Positions 54,200 to 62,100 of a stretch of 64,000 bases of DNA are shown here, one piece after another. The notes beneath the pieces were generated by a model. It was given only the letters and a program-made list of their open reading frames with translations, searched no databases and was not told where the DNA came from. The position numbers were made by a program, and so were the translations under genes. Origin of the DNA: Methylomicrobium lacus LW14 (GTDB lineage: Bacteria; Pseudomonadota; Gammaproteobacteria; Methylococcales; Methylomonadaceae); the NCBI RefSeq assembly GCF_000527095.1, contig NZ_AZUN01000001.1, forward strand, positions 1,984,001 through 2,048,000, given 5' to 3'. Position 1 is the first letter of the stretch. Every line of letters begins with the position of its first letter.

Positions 54200-55294
54200 T
54201 TATTTCTTTTCAGCCGCCGGCTTGGCTTCTTCCTTTGCAGGCTCTGCGGCCGGTTTCGCGGCTTCTGCTGGAGCGGCGGTTGCAGGTTCCGCAGCTGGAG
54301 CCGCCTCGGCTGCCGGCGCTTTTTCTTCCGCAGGTGCAGGCGCTGGCGCAGCCTCGGCCGGCGCCGCTTCTTTGCCGGCAGCGCCTTCAGCGGCCGGTTT
54401 TTGTTCCGCACCCGCAGCAGGCTCGGTTTTCGGTTTTTCTTCGGTCAGCGGCACCAGAATCTCGACTTTTGCCTGCTGACGCATCCCTTCAATCATTTTT
54501 TGGAATTTTTGACGTTGCAGGTAAGGCGTCAATTGGTCCTTGACCGCTTCCAGTGGAGGAGGCGTTTGCTTGCGGGAATCTTCACGCAGGATCACATGCC
54601 AGCCGAATTGGGTTTGCACCGGCGCGGCGGTGTATTTGCCTTTTTCGAGTTTGGCGACCGCTTCGGAGAAAGGCTTGACCATTTGGTCGGAGACAAACCA
54701 GCCCAGATCGCCGCCGTTTTGTGAATCCTTCGCATCGATCGAATTTTTGTTCGCCAACTTCGCAAAGTCGCCGCCCTTGTCGAGTTCGGCGATGATCTTT
54801 TTCGCTTCATCCTCGGTCTTCACCAGGATATGACGCGCCTTGTATTCGGTGCCGGCTTCGGCAGCGACCTTGGTGTCATACTCGGCCTTCACTTCCGCAT
54901 CGGTGACCGGATTGGTCTTGAAGAAGTTTTTCAGTTCGGTCTGGGTCAGGATAGATTTTTTGGCATCTTCCAGTTGTTCCAGATATTCAGGCGACTTGTC
55001 CAATTGTTTTTGCAGCGCATCCTGAACCAGCAATTCGCGCTGAATCAACTCTTCGACCAGCTTTTCTTTGGGGAAATTTGCGCCATGCGCACGCGTGGCG
55101 ATTTCTTTTTCCAGGGCTTCCAGTTGCGCCTTGCTGATGTATTTGCCGTTAACCGAAGCGACCGCGTCTTCTTTTTTGACAATGCTTTCGATCGGCGCCG
55201 AGGCAGAGGGGGCGCCAGTATCACCGGATTGTTGTTCACAACCGACAACCAGGCCGGCGCCTGCGACGAGCAATGGGATGATTTTTTTATTCAT
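54200..55294 (-). CDS. Parvulin-type peptidyl-prolyl isomerase lipoprotein
   Basis: A 364-residue envelope foldase. The N-terminus is a lipoprotein signal (VAGAGLVVGCEQQ, lipobox VVGC with C19). A SurA-N-like helical region follows (about 45-140), then one parvulin domain (about 150-245, ARHILVKTEDEAKKIIAEL through TQFGWHVILRED), and a tail of about 80 residues made almost only of A, P, E and K. The low-complexity tail is unusual and may bridge to peptidoglycan or to a partner. The bolA gene starts three bases upstream of its start, so it is probably co-transcribed with yciB-yciI-bolA. Confidence 0.9.
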   Translation of the reverse strand: MNKKIIPLLVAGAGLVVGCEQQSGDTGAPSASAPIESIVKKEDAVASVNGKYISKAQLEALEKEIATRAHGANFPKEKLVEELIQRELLVQDALQKQLDKSPEYLEQLEDAKKSILTQTELKNFFKTNPVTDAEVKAEYDTKVAAEAGTEYKARHILVKTEDEAKKIIAELDKGGDFAKLANKNSIDAKDSQNGGDLGWFVSDQMVKPFSEAVAKLEKGKYTAAPVQTQFGWHVILREDSRKQTPPPLEAVKDQLTPYLQRQKFQKMIEGMRQQAKVEILVPLTEEKPKTEPAAGAEQKPAAEGAAGKEAAPAEAAPAPAPAEEKAPAAEAAPAAEPATAAPAEAAKPAAEPAKEEAKPAAEKK

Positions 55295-55297
55295 CGA

Positions 55298-55570
55298 TTA
55301 ATTTCCTTTGGTTTCTTCTGAGGGGGTAAGTGCATTAATGCCCAAGGCATGAATTTGTTGCTTCATCAGATCACCGAGCGCCTGATAAATCATCTGGTGT
55401 CTTTGCACCATGGATTTGCCTTCAAACTGCGGCGACACAATCGTGACATGATAATGGCCGCCGCCGCGGTTGCCGGCATGTCCGGCATGCGCCGCGCTAT
55501 TGTCGATAATTTCGAGCGTTTGCGGTGCGAGGGCTTCGGTGAGTAATTGCTTGATCAATTGCGCTGTCAT
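55298..55570 (-). CDS. bolA: BolA family protein
   Basis: A 90-residue class II KH-like protein. BolA family members partner monothiol glutaredoxins in iron-sulfur cluster handling. The HYHVTIVSPQFEGKSMVQRHQMIYQAL segment carries the family's invariant histidine and F-x-G-x-x-x-V-x-R-H signature, and the N-terminal loop is His/Gly-rich (AHAGHAGNRGGGH). It overlaps the yciI gene by four bases and ends four bases before the parvulin gene starts. Confidence 0.9.
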   Translation of the reverse strand: MTAQLIKQLLTEALAPQTLEIIDNSAAHAGHAGNRGGGHYHVTIVSPQFEGKSMVQRHQMIYQALGDLMKQQIHALGINALTPSEETKGN

Positions 55571-55869
55571 TGAGGAAAGACCTTTTTAAACGGTTTGACG
55601 ATAACCTTGGCATAAACGCCGGCTTCGATATAAGGATCGCTGTCGGCCCATTGCCGCGCGGCCTCGAGGCTCGCGAATTCGGCAACGACCAGACTGCCGC
55701 TAAAACCGGCGTCGCCCGGATTTTCGCTGTCGATCGCGGGATGCGGACCGGCCAACACGAGCCGTCCCGCGTCCTGAAGCGCCTGCAGTCTTTGCAAATG
55801 TTTCGGGCGGACGGCCAGTCTTTTGGCCAGACTATTCTCTACGTCTTCACTGATGATCGCGTATAACAC
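55567..55869 (-). CDS. yciI: YciI family protein
   Basis: A 100-residue dimeric ferredoxin-like-fold protein. MLYAIISEDVENSLAKRLAV, then RPKHLQRLQALQDAGRLVLAGP and ADSDPYIEAGVYAKVIVKPF, are typical YciI blocks. The His/Asp pair may form an active site, but no substrate is known. It lies between yciB (three bases) and bolA (four-base overlap), an arrangement common in gammaproteobacteria. Confidence 0.92.
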   Translation of the reverse strand: MLYAIISEDVENSLAKRLAVRPKHLQRLQALQDAGRLVLAGPHPAIDSENPGDAGFSGSLVVAEFASLEAARQWADSDPYIEAGVYAKVIVKPFKKVFPQ

Positions 55870-55872
55870 GGA

Positions 55873-56409
55873 TTATTCCTCGGTTTCCGGAAGATGTTTA
55901 TAAATCAACGCGACTTGCCCGAGTAGAAAAACAACCATCAGCCCCGGCACCACGAAAGTTTTGAACATGACCCATTCGTCGGTGCTGTAGTGATACATCA
56001 CATAGACGTTGATAAAGCCGATGCTTAGGAAGAAGATCGCCCACAGCGTATTCAGACGCCGCCAAACCGCATCGGGCAGGGTCAGATTGGCCGACAGCAT
56101 TCGTTCGATCACCGTTTTTTTACCGACAAACTGGCTGCCCAGGAAGACCACGCCGAACAGCCATTCGATGATCGATAATTTCCATTTGATGAACTGCTCG
56201 TTTTGCAGAATGATCGTGGCTCCGCCCATCACTAGGATTAAGCCTAAGGTTATCAACTGCATCGTGCTGACCTTACGGGTCTTATACCAACTGATGGCAA
56301 CCTGCAGAATGGTCGCGACAATCACGACGCCGGTGGCGACGTAAATATCGTAAAACTTATAGGCGATAAAAAATAAAACGATCGGAAAAAATTCGAGTAT
56401 CGGATTCAT
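55873..56409 (-). CDS. yciB: YciB/IspZ family inner-membrane septation protein
   Basis: A 178-residue protein with five or six membrane helices. It begins MNPILEFFPIVLFFIAYKF and has the family blocks WLFGVVFLGSQFVGKKTVIERML and LWAIFFLSIGFINVYVMY. YciB interacts with divisome and cell-envelope elongation proteins and affects cell envelope integrity. It heads the leftward yciB-yciI-bolA-parvulin run. Confidence 0.94.
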   Translation of the reverse strand: MNPILEFFPIVLFFIAYKFYDIYVATGVVIVATILQVAISWYKTRKVSTMQLITLGLILVMGGATIILQNEQFIKWKLSIIEWLFGVVFLGSQFVGKKTVIERMLSANLTLPDAVWRRLNTLWAIFFLSIGFINVYVMYHYSTDEWVMFKTFVVPGLMVVFLLGQVALIYKHLPETEE

Positions 56410-56792
56410 GCGGCTGGTGCGATGGAGGACGCAGTGTTTTCGTTAGTGTTGGATGTAAACTCTGATGGTGCGGTCATGACCAGAAAGAGCCCGAGCAAAG
56501 ATAATGGGGATGGCGACGGCTAAATTCAAGGCCGCTTTTCCCGCTGTCATGAAACGGTCCCATTTGCCTTCAACTTTCGCTGTTTTCGTCGTATCCGCTG
56601 CCGGAAAAATGTTAATTCAGCTGAGATCGCCGTGACCGCCTTTCGCGGTTGGGGCAGGAACCTGCAAGTTCCGAGGTCGTGGACTGTTAGTCCATCAGGA
56701 ATGGGTTGGTATTATAATGGTGACGCGGTGAAATGTACATCATTCGACTTTTGGATTCTGATAAAATGGTTTTGAATTACAGGAGAATAGGT
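56410..56792. other. Intergenic spacer with small hairpins
   Basis: About 380 non-coding bases between divergent yciB and the DUF1244 gene. Two perfect short hairpins lie close together: GGAAC/GTTCC at 56657-56672 and TGGACT/AGTCCA at 56680-56694. They have no U-tail and their role is unclear. Promoters for both genes must lie here, but I cannot place them. Confidence 0.4.
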
Positions 56793-57092
56793 ATGGATAA
56801 ACAAACACAGACAGAAATCGAGGCGGCGGCCTTTAGACGGCTGCTCGCACATTTTCAACAGCATACCGAGGTGCAGAATATCGATTTGATGCTGCTGGCC
56901 GATTTTTGCCGGAACTGCCTGGCCAAATGGTATGCGGCGGCCGCGCAGGAACGCGGCGAAGCGGTCGATTATGAACAAGCCCGGACGATCGTCTATGGCA
57001 TGCCTTATCAGGAATGGCGCGAGAAATATCAGCAGGAGGCAACGCCCGAGCAATTGGCCGCGTTCGAGCTGAAGCAGAAACAAAAATCCTGA
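56793..57092 (+). CDS. DUF1244 family protein
   Basis: A 99-residue protein of the DUF1244 family: EAAAFRRLLAHFQQHTEVQN, NIDLMLLADFCRNCLAKWY with its conserved Cys pair, then MPYQEWREKYQ. The function is unknown. The start at 56793 (MDKQTQTE) follows AGGAG at a spacing of about eight; the upstream frame lacks support. It is convergent with haoB. Confidence 0.88.
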   Translation: MDKQTQTEIEAAAFRRLLAHFQQHTEVQNIDLMLLADFCRNCLAKWYAAAAQERGEAVDYEQARTIVYGMPYQEWREKYQQEATPEQLAAFELKQKQKS

Positions 57093-57127
57093 GCGTCGAG
57101 CCCTCGCTCTTCTCCGCGCTTCAGGCG

Positions 57128-58123
57128 TTAACGCATTGGCGGCTGATCGACCTTGTAAATGGACAGAAATCCGCCCCAATGACTCTGGTAGACCAGGCTG
57201 ACGCCCTCGGGCAATTGCTTTAACGAATCGACAAAAGGCAGGAGCCGCACCAGCAGCGAGTTTTTCGCTTTCGCATCGGGCGTGGACCAGACGCGGTAAT
57301 AATTGCCTTCTTTCTGGGCCAGATAATTGCCGTCGCCGGTTTCTTGAGCCCAGCGCTTGACCTGGGCGATATCCCCATGCAAGTCATTGCCCGCCAGGAT
57401 ATTTTTGGAATCGAGCGCCAAGGCCGCGCCGCCGTAGGCGGAAAGCTCGGCCAGATGCAACAGCAGGTCATTATTCACCAGCAGATAGACGGGCCGCGAG
57501 GTGCCGAAATGCGCGGCGATCTCGGCCAGGGCTGTGTCGCTATCCATGGTCAGCCAGCGCGCCATTTGCATCAAGCGCGCGCCCTCCTCGGCCGATGCCA
57601 AGGGCAGATTGTCCTTCAACGCCTTCCACACCGGATTGACGAAAGTCTGCATGGCCGGTCTCTGCAACCAGGGCGCCTTGCCACTCAGGTAACGGATGCG
57701 CTGGCCATCGTCCCACCAGCTCAGAAACAGGGCGTCTTCCGGCGCCTTGCGGGCAATCACATCGGCGGCGGACTGCCAAACATCATGACGCAAGCCGGTC
57801 GGACTGGAAGCAATCTCCTGCGCGTCCTTCGGAAACAGCACCGCGCCCTGTTGCATACCTTCGTTATCCTGATAGCGGGCAAGCAGCAGATCGAATAGAT
57901 CCTTGCCGTCCTGGCTAAAGATATAGCGTTCGACCGACTGCGCAGGGAAACGGCCCGGCGCACCGGTCTGTGCTGCCGGCGCATGGCGGACAGCAAGTTG
58001 TTCACCGCCATCCGCCTGCATCGCAGGCGAGGATGCCCATTGCCGGTACAACATCGTACCGCCCGTTGCGAGCAGCACGATACTGAGCAACAAAAGCAGT
58101 GCCTTCCTTGTTTTTTCAGACAT
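57128..58123 (-). CDS. haoB: HaoB-like protein, partner of hydroxylamine oxidoreductase
   Basis: A 331-residue protein with a signal anchor (about 8-25, LLLLLSIVLLATGGTMLY) and a periplasmic domain without cysteine or haem motifs. It is assigned as HaoB from its place directly after haoA, its signal-anchor topology, and its length. HaoB is found next to haoA in nitrifiers and methanotrophs, and its role is not established. Recognisable stretches include HDVWQSAADVIARKAPEDAL and FLSWWDDGQRIRYLSGK. The ATG at 58123 shares one base with the haoA stop (TGATG), so the two are translationally coupled. Confidence 0.82.
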   Translation of the reverse strand: MSEKTRKALLLLLSIVLLATGGTMLYRQWASSPAMQADGGEQLAVRHAPAAQTGAPGRFPAQSVERYIFSQDGKDLFDLLLARYQDNEGMQQGAVLFPKDAQEIASSPTGLRHDVWQSAADVIARKAPEDALFLSWWDDGQRIRYLSGKAPWLQRPAMQTFVNPVWKALKDNLPLASAEEGARLMQMARWLTMDSDTALAEIAAHFGTSRPVYLLVNNDLLLHLAELSAYGGAALALDSKNILAGNDLHGDIAQVKRWAQETGDGNYLAQKEGNYYRVWSTPDAKAKNSLLVRLLPFVDSLKQLPEGVSLVYQSHWGGFLSIYKVDQPPMR

Positions 58124-59793
58124 CACTTGGACTCTTCGCCCTGTTCGCTGGTTTCTGCTTTTTTGAATCGAAAAGGTCCAAACACCTTATAGGCGACGCC
58201 AAGTCCCAACACGATCAATAACAGGCCGGTGAAACTCAGGCCACTGCCACCTTCTTTGCTCTTTGCCGTTGATGCCGGTGCGGCTACTGCTTTACTGCCG
58301 GCCGCTGATTTCCCTGACGCCTCGCGCAGGCGGGTGTCTTCATCCATGATTTCGGCATAGTCCTTCATCAGCTCCGACCAGCCTTCGGTGTAAGTGAAGC
58401 CGCCCGGATTGGTGTGGAACATGCCTTTATAATGTTTGATCAAATCATGCTCCCACATGTCGGCATGGATACGCTCGACGCGACTGGGGTTGTTGCCTTT
58501 CGCCCAGAACAACTGGAAGAAGCCGCCCGGCGCATCCTTTTCCGGCGCCGGCGGATGGGGGCGATTGGTTTTCTGCCCAACCAAGAGGCCGTCGTCATAA
58601 AGCTGAGTGACAACTTTCTTGGCTTCCTGCTCCACGGCCAAGGCTTGTATGGTGCCCTTGTCGGCCGCATCCAGATAGGCCTTCGCGAAGCTGGCCGAAT
58701 GGCACAAGCTGCATGTATCGACCCAGGCCTGTTTGCGGTCCTCGAACCAGGAATGGCCGAGGTTGTCGGCGATGGCCGGCGTCGGGTTGAATGCCCAGCG
58801 CACTTTGCGCACCAGATTGTGGGAATAGCCGCCTTTGTATTCGAAGTGGCAGACCTGGCACGTCGGCGCCGTATAGCCGCCCTTCGCGATCGCGTCTTTC
58901 AGCGGGACCTCGAAATTCCACTTGGCTTTACCCTGCGTTTGATACACGGTGCCGTGCTTGGACATCATGAAGTTTTCAAACTCATTGTGATCCGCGCCGT
59001 TGTGGCAGGTGGAGCAGGCTTCCGGCTGCCGGGCTTCGGCGGCGGAAAAGCTGTGGCGGGTATGACAGCCGTCGCATTTGTTTTGCTGGTAATGGCACAT
59101 GTCGCAGCCTTGCGCAACTTCCCGTTCCGGCATGGCCGCCCAGATGGTGTTTTCGACGTTCGCTTCCCAGTCGACCGCATGGGAAGGATGGCCCTTGCCC
59201 CACTGTTTCTGCGGCCATTCCTGGTTTTTTTCCGACTCGGCTTCGGCGAATTCATCCAGGTGGCAGGTGCCGCAGGCCGCGCGGTCCGGCATCACCAGAT
59301 TCTCGGCGTGGTTGACTTTTTCTTTACCGACACCGCCGTGACAATCGATACAGCCGACCTGATCGAGCGGCTGGCCTTGTTTCAGGAGACCCTGTTTGAC
59401 CAGGTTGCCTTCCACTTCGGCCAGCTTTTGCTTTTTGTAGGCGCGCACATCGCTGTCCGGCAGGTTTCGAATCGCGGAAAGATTACTGTGGACGCTGTTT
59501 TTCCAGGCATGGAATGCGCCCGGCGTGGAGGCTTCATGGCAAGTGGCGCAGGCAGCGCGGCCAAATTCGCCCTGAACGGTTTTGGGCGGCTTGTAGAAAT
59601 CCTTCGGATTCCAGTATTTCTGGATTGGAATCGGCTCCCAATAGGCGGCGTGCGATCCCTTGCCGGGGTGCGCGTCATAATAATTCTTCTTGAGCTGTTC
59701 AAAATCGGGTTTGTCCGTGCCGGCAACCCCGATGCCGCTGAACCCCATTAGGCTGAATAACAACATCAGCAAAGTAAGCATCTTGTATCTCAT
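58123..59793 (-). CDS. haoA: Octahaem hydroxylamine oxidoreductase
   Basis: A periplasmic multihaem enzyme oxidising hydroxylamine (to NO or nitrite). The 556-residue protein has a signal peptide (about 1-24) and exactly eight CxxCH sites at C82, C148, C174, C230, C240, C260, C312 and C361. FTYTEGW holds Y468, the likely tyrosine that crosslinks to the catalytic P460 haem of a neighbouring subunit in HAO trimers. Unlike the soluble Nitrosomonas enzyme, it ends in an Ala/Ser linker and a membrane helix (about 518-538) with a basic tail. In methanotrophs it removes hydroxylamine formed from ammonia by methane monooxygenase. The start at 59793 has AGGGG eight bases upstream. Confidence 0.93.
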   Translation of the reverse strand: MRYKMLTLLMLLFSLMGFSGIGVAGTDKPDFEQLKKNYYDAHPGKGSHAAYWEPIPIQKYWNPKDFYKPPKTVQGEFGRAACATCHEASTPGAFHAWKNSVHSNLSAIRNLPDSDVRAYKKQKLAEVEGNLVKQGLLKQGQPLDQVGCIDCHGGVGKEKVNHAENLVMPDRAACGTCHLDEFAEAESEKNQEWPQKQWGKGHPSHAVDWEANVENTIWAAMPEREVAQGCDMCHYQQNKCDGCHTRHSFSAAEARQPEACSTCHNGADHNEFENFMMSKHGTVYQTQGKAKWNFEVPLKDAIAKGGYTAPTCQVCHFEYKGGYSHNLVRKVRWAFNPTPAIADNLGHSWFEDRKQAWVDTCSLCHSASFAKAYLDAADKGTIQALAVEQEAKKVVTQLYDDGLLVGQKTNRPHPPAPEKDAPGGFFQLFWAKGNNPSRVERIHADMWEHDLIKHYKGMFHTNPGGFTYTEGWSELMKDYAEIMDEDTRLREASGKSAAGSKAVAAPASTAKSKEGGSGLSFTGLLLIVLGLGVAYKVFGPFRFKKAETSEQGEESK

Positions 59794-59828
59794 AATGCAC
59801 CCCTGTAACCGGTCTTTATTGCTATTTT

Positions 59829-59846
59829 GTATCGATTCAATACTAA
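59829..59846 (-). promoter_or_regulatory. Palindromic operator-like element upstream of haoA (copy 2)
   Basis: Plus-strand GTATCGATTCAATACTAA, matching the element at 44113-44130 at 16 of 18 positions. The 13-base core palindrome has one mismatch, and the flanking G/C pair extends it. Read toward haoA, a possible -10 TAGTAT overlaps its edge, 36 bases or more upstream of the haoA start, again the position of a repressor site. The cognate regulator is unknown. Confidence 0.6.
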
Positions 59847-59968
59847 AGTCTAGCGCAATACGCGTCAGAATAAAACAACTAATGCAAGGGGGCCTACGGT
59901 TGTCAGATGTACAGGGGCATGATTCATGCCGATGATCCTGCGTCCTATCTGTAAGGACGTTTCTTGTC

Positions 59969-60448
59969 CTAACCTCTTTGCCGGATAGAAAGACGCAATA
60001 CGCTCGTTGCCGATGTTTCCTGCAACCAGGCGCCGCTCTCGAAATGCTGAATAAAAAGTTTACCGATGGAGTAAGTGATGCCGGCCGCAACGACCGGTCG
60101 GACAACGGGATGGCCGACTGCTGTCAAGCTGGGTAGGATTTTTCTGATGCTACTTCCCAGATAAACGCTAATCCATTCGGAATGCGCGCCACCGAGAATA
60201 GCGGCTACGATCGCTTTATTCTTTTGCTTGCTCATGTGGGTACCGTAAAGCCCGCAGAGGTCGCACAGTATTTTGCTTAACACGCCATCTACGGCGATCT
60301 GATATAACAAAACCGTCGGAATCAGTCCCATGCCACTCGATAACAACGTATAGCGGTTGACGATTTTCAGCACCCGTCGCCTTAACTGTTGTTGTTCGAT
60401 ATTTCTCGCGCGAGAGCGGGATAGGTGGGTTCGATCATCATTAACCAT
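59969..60448 (-). CDS. DUF697-like small membrane protein
   Basis: A 159-residue protein with a basic N-terminus (SRSRARNIEQQQLRRRVLK), two hydrophobic segments (about 35-60 and 110-135), and the tail VVRPVVAAGITYSIGKLFIQHFESG that resembles the DUF697 (YcjF-type) family end. DUF697 domains usually follow a GTPase domain; here the domain stands alone. Function is unknown. It lies 176 bases upstream of haoA on the same strand and 125 bases downstream of the ATPase gene. Confidence 0.7.
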   Translation of the reverse strand: MVNDDRTHLSRSRARNIEQQQLRRRVLKIVNRYTLLSSGMGLIPTVLLYQIAVDGVLSKILCDLCGLYGTHMSKQKNKAIVAAILGGAHSEWISVYLGSSIRKILPSLTAVGHPVVRPVVAAGITYSIGKLFIQHFESGAWLQETSATSVLRLSIRQRG

Positions 60449-60573
60449 GTCAAAGCCCTCTGGACTGTTATTATCGAATATACCCGCAGCCTCTGGAATG
60501 AAAAGCCTTTACTTTTACCATCGCTTGCCTATAAAAAGCCAAGGAATACAAAGTTAAAACGTCGAGTTCACGC

Positions 60574-62088
60574 TCACATGCTTTCGGTATAAAACAAAAG
60601 ACTCGCTGCCAACAATAAAAGGGAGCCCAAAAGCAGCAATATCGTAAACAACCATGAGGATTTATCCTGATGTGTAGGCGCCGATTGGACTTTGCCAACA
60701 GGTGGGCTTTCCATTCTTCTTGTATCGGACTCGATCGTCTCGGTGTTTTCCTTTAAGTACGAAGCCTGCGGTGCAACCTTTTGCTGCGTTTCCTCCCCGC
60801 GACGATTCACCAGCCGCAGAAAAACTTCACCGCCTAAGCCTATTTCATCAGCTGCCTGTCTCACGCTATCCAGATCAACGATCGTTTTGTTGGCTTCATA
60901 GCTAATACGAAGCGCCCTGTCGCAAAACGTATTAATTAAACGAGGTGTGCCGCGAGCCGCATAGATGACGGTTTCAAGGGCATCGTCAGTAAAAATGCTC
61001 GACTGACTCCCCGCGACTTTCAATCGATGCAGAATATACTCATACGTTTGCAAAGGAGTCATTTGGCCAATCGATTCCAACCAGGCAATGCGCTGTTTGA
61101 ACGACTCCAGATTCGGCCTGTTCAATTTAACAAGGAAGTCATCCTGTCCAACCAGGAGTATTTGAATAAGCTTGAAACTGCCTTGTTCCAGATTATTCAA
61201 AAGCCGGACGCACTCCAGCACCTCGTCGGCTATTTTATGCACCTCATCTATAATCAACAGGCAGCGATTGCCCTCATTGAGAAGCTTGAGTAAAGATTCC
61301 TTAATATCCTTTAACACAAAAACTCTGCCGGGCAATTGAGGGCTGATATGCAATTCTTGTGTCAGAAAAAGCAGCAATTCTTCACTGGTCTCGGGAGGCT
61401 CGCCTAACCAGATGATTCTGGTTTGTTCGGGAACGGATATGATGAGTTTTTGACTCAAGGTGGTTTTCCCTGTGCCGATTGGCCCCGCCACCACCATCAA
61501 GCCTTTGCCCGCCGACAAACTATCGATCATGCGGCTGAGCACACGGCTATAATCGCCTTGGTTGAAAAAGCATGACGGATCAGCAACATTTTCAAACGGC
61601 ATGTTTTGTAATGCAAAATGATTTATATACATACTACCTTGTTCCAGATTGTTCAAAAGCCGGACACATTCCAGCACATCGTCGGAAATTTTATGCGCTT
61701 CCTCCATAATGACCAGGCAACGATTGCCCTCGTTATGGAGTTTTAGCACATACTCCTTAATATCTCTTAAAACAAAAGTCCTGTCGGGCGATTCAGGGCT
61801 GATTTGCAATTCTTGTGTCAGAAAAAATAACAGATCGTCACTGCTAGCGGGCGGCTTCGCTAACCAGATTATTCTAGTATTCTCGGAAACAGACGCCATG
61901 AGTTTCTCAGTAAAGGCGGCTTTTTCCGAACCACTCGGGCCCGCCACCACCATCAAGCTTCTTTCCGCCCATAGACTGTCCATCATTCGACTGAGCAAAT
62001 ACCGATAATAGTCTAGGTCGAAAAAATATGCCGGATCAGGCAGATTTTCAAAGGGCAGGCTTTCTAAGGACAAACGATTTCCAGGCAA
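60574..62088 (-). CDS. ExeA/MshM-like AAA ATPase with tandem, partly decayed duplication
   Basis: A 504-residue protein with two copies of the N-terminal ATPase module, 152 residues apart. Copy 1 (1-152) has a damaged P-loop GPSGSEKAA (K56 kept, G-K-T/S lost) and MEEAH at the Walker B place. Copy 2 (153 onward) has intact GPIGTGKTT (202-210) and Walker B IIDEVH (D281, E282), and continues through sensor and lid regions (RGTPRLINTFCDRALR). A C-terminal linker and membrane helix (about 480-500) follow. The start is TTG at 62088, which aligns exactly with the internal M153. That Met is preceded by AAGG, so copy 2 could also be translated alone. ExeA/MshM ATPases serve secretion or pilus assembly. 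An OmpA-domain gene lies 12 bases upstream. Confidence 0.85.
   Translation of the reverse strand: MPGNRLSLESLPFENLPDPAYFFDLDYYRYLLSRMMDSLWAERSLMVVAGPSGSEKAAFTEKLMASVSENTRIIWLAKPPASSDDLLFFLTQELQISPESPDRTFVLRDIKEYVLKLHNEGNRCLVIMEEAHKISDDVLECVRLLNNLEQGSMYINHFALQNMPFENVADPSCFFNQGDYSRVLSRMIDSLSAGKGLMVVAGPIGTGKTTLSQKLIISVPEQTRIIWLGEPPETSEELLLFLTQELHISPQLPGRVFVLKDIKESLLKLLNEGNRCLLIIDEVHKIADEVLECVRLLNNLEQGSFKLIQILLVGQDDFLVKLNRPNLESFKQRIAWLESIGQMTPLQTYEYILHRLKVAGSQSSIFTDDALETVIYAARGTPRLINTFCDRALRISYEANKTIVDLDSVRQAADEIGLGGEVFLRLVNRRGEETQQKVAPQASYLKENTETIESDTRRMESPPVGKVQSAPTHQDKSSWLFTILLLLGSLLLLAASLLFYTESM
61181..62088. repeat. Direct tandem duplication, period 456 bp
   Basis: 61181-61632 and 61637-62088 are recognisably the same DNA, with long identical runs (for example CAATTCTTGTGTCAGAAAAA in both). 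By eye identity is about 75-80 percent. The offset of 456 bases is exactly 152 codons, so the copies are in frame inside the ATPase gene. It is a gene-internal duplication, not a mobile element. Confidence 0.85.
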
Positions 62089-62100
62089 AGTGCAATTTAA

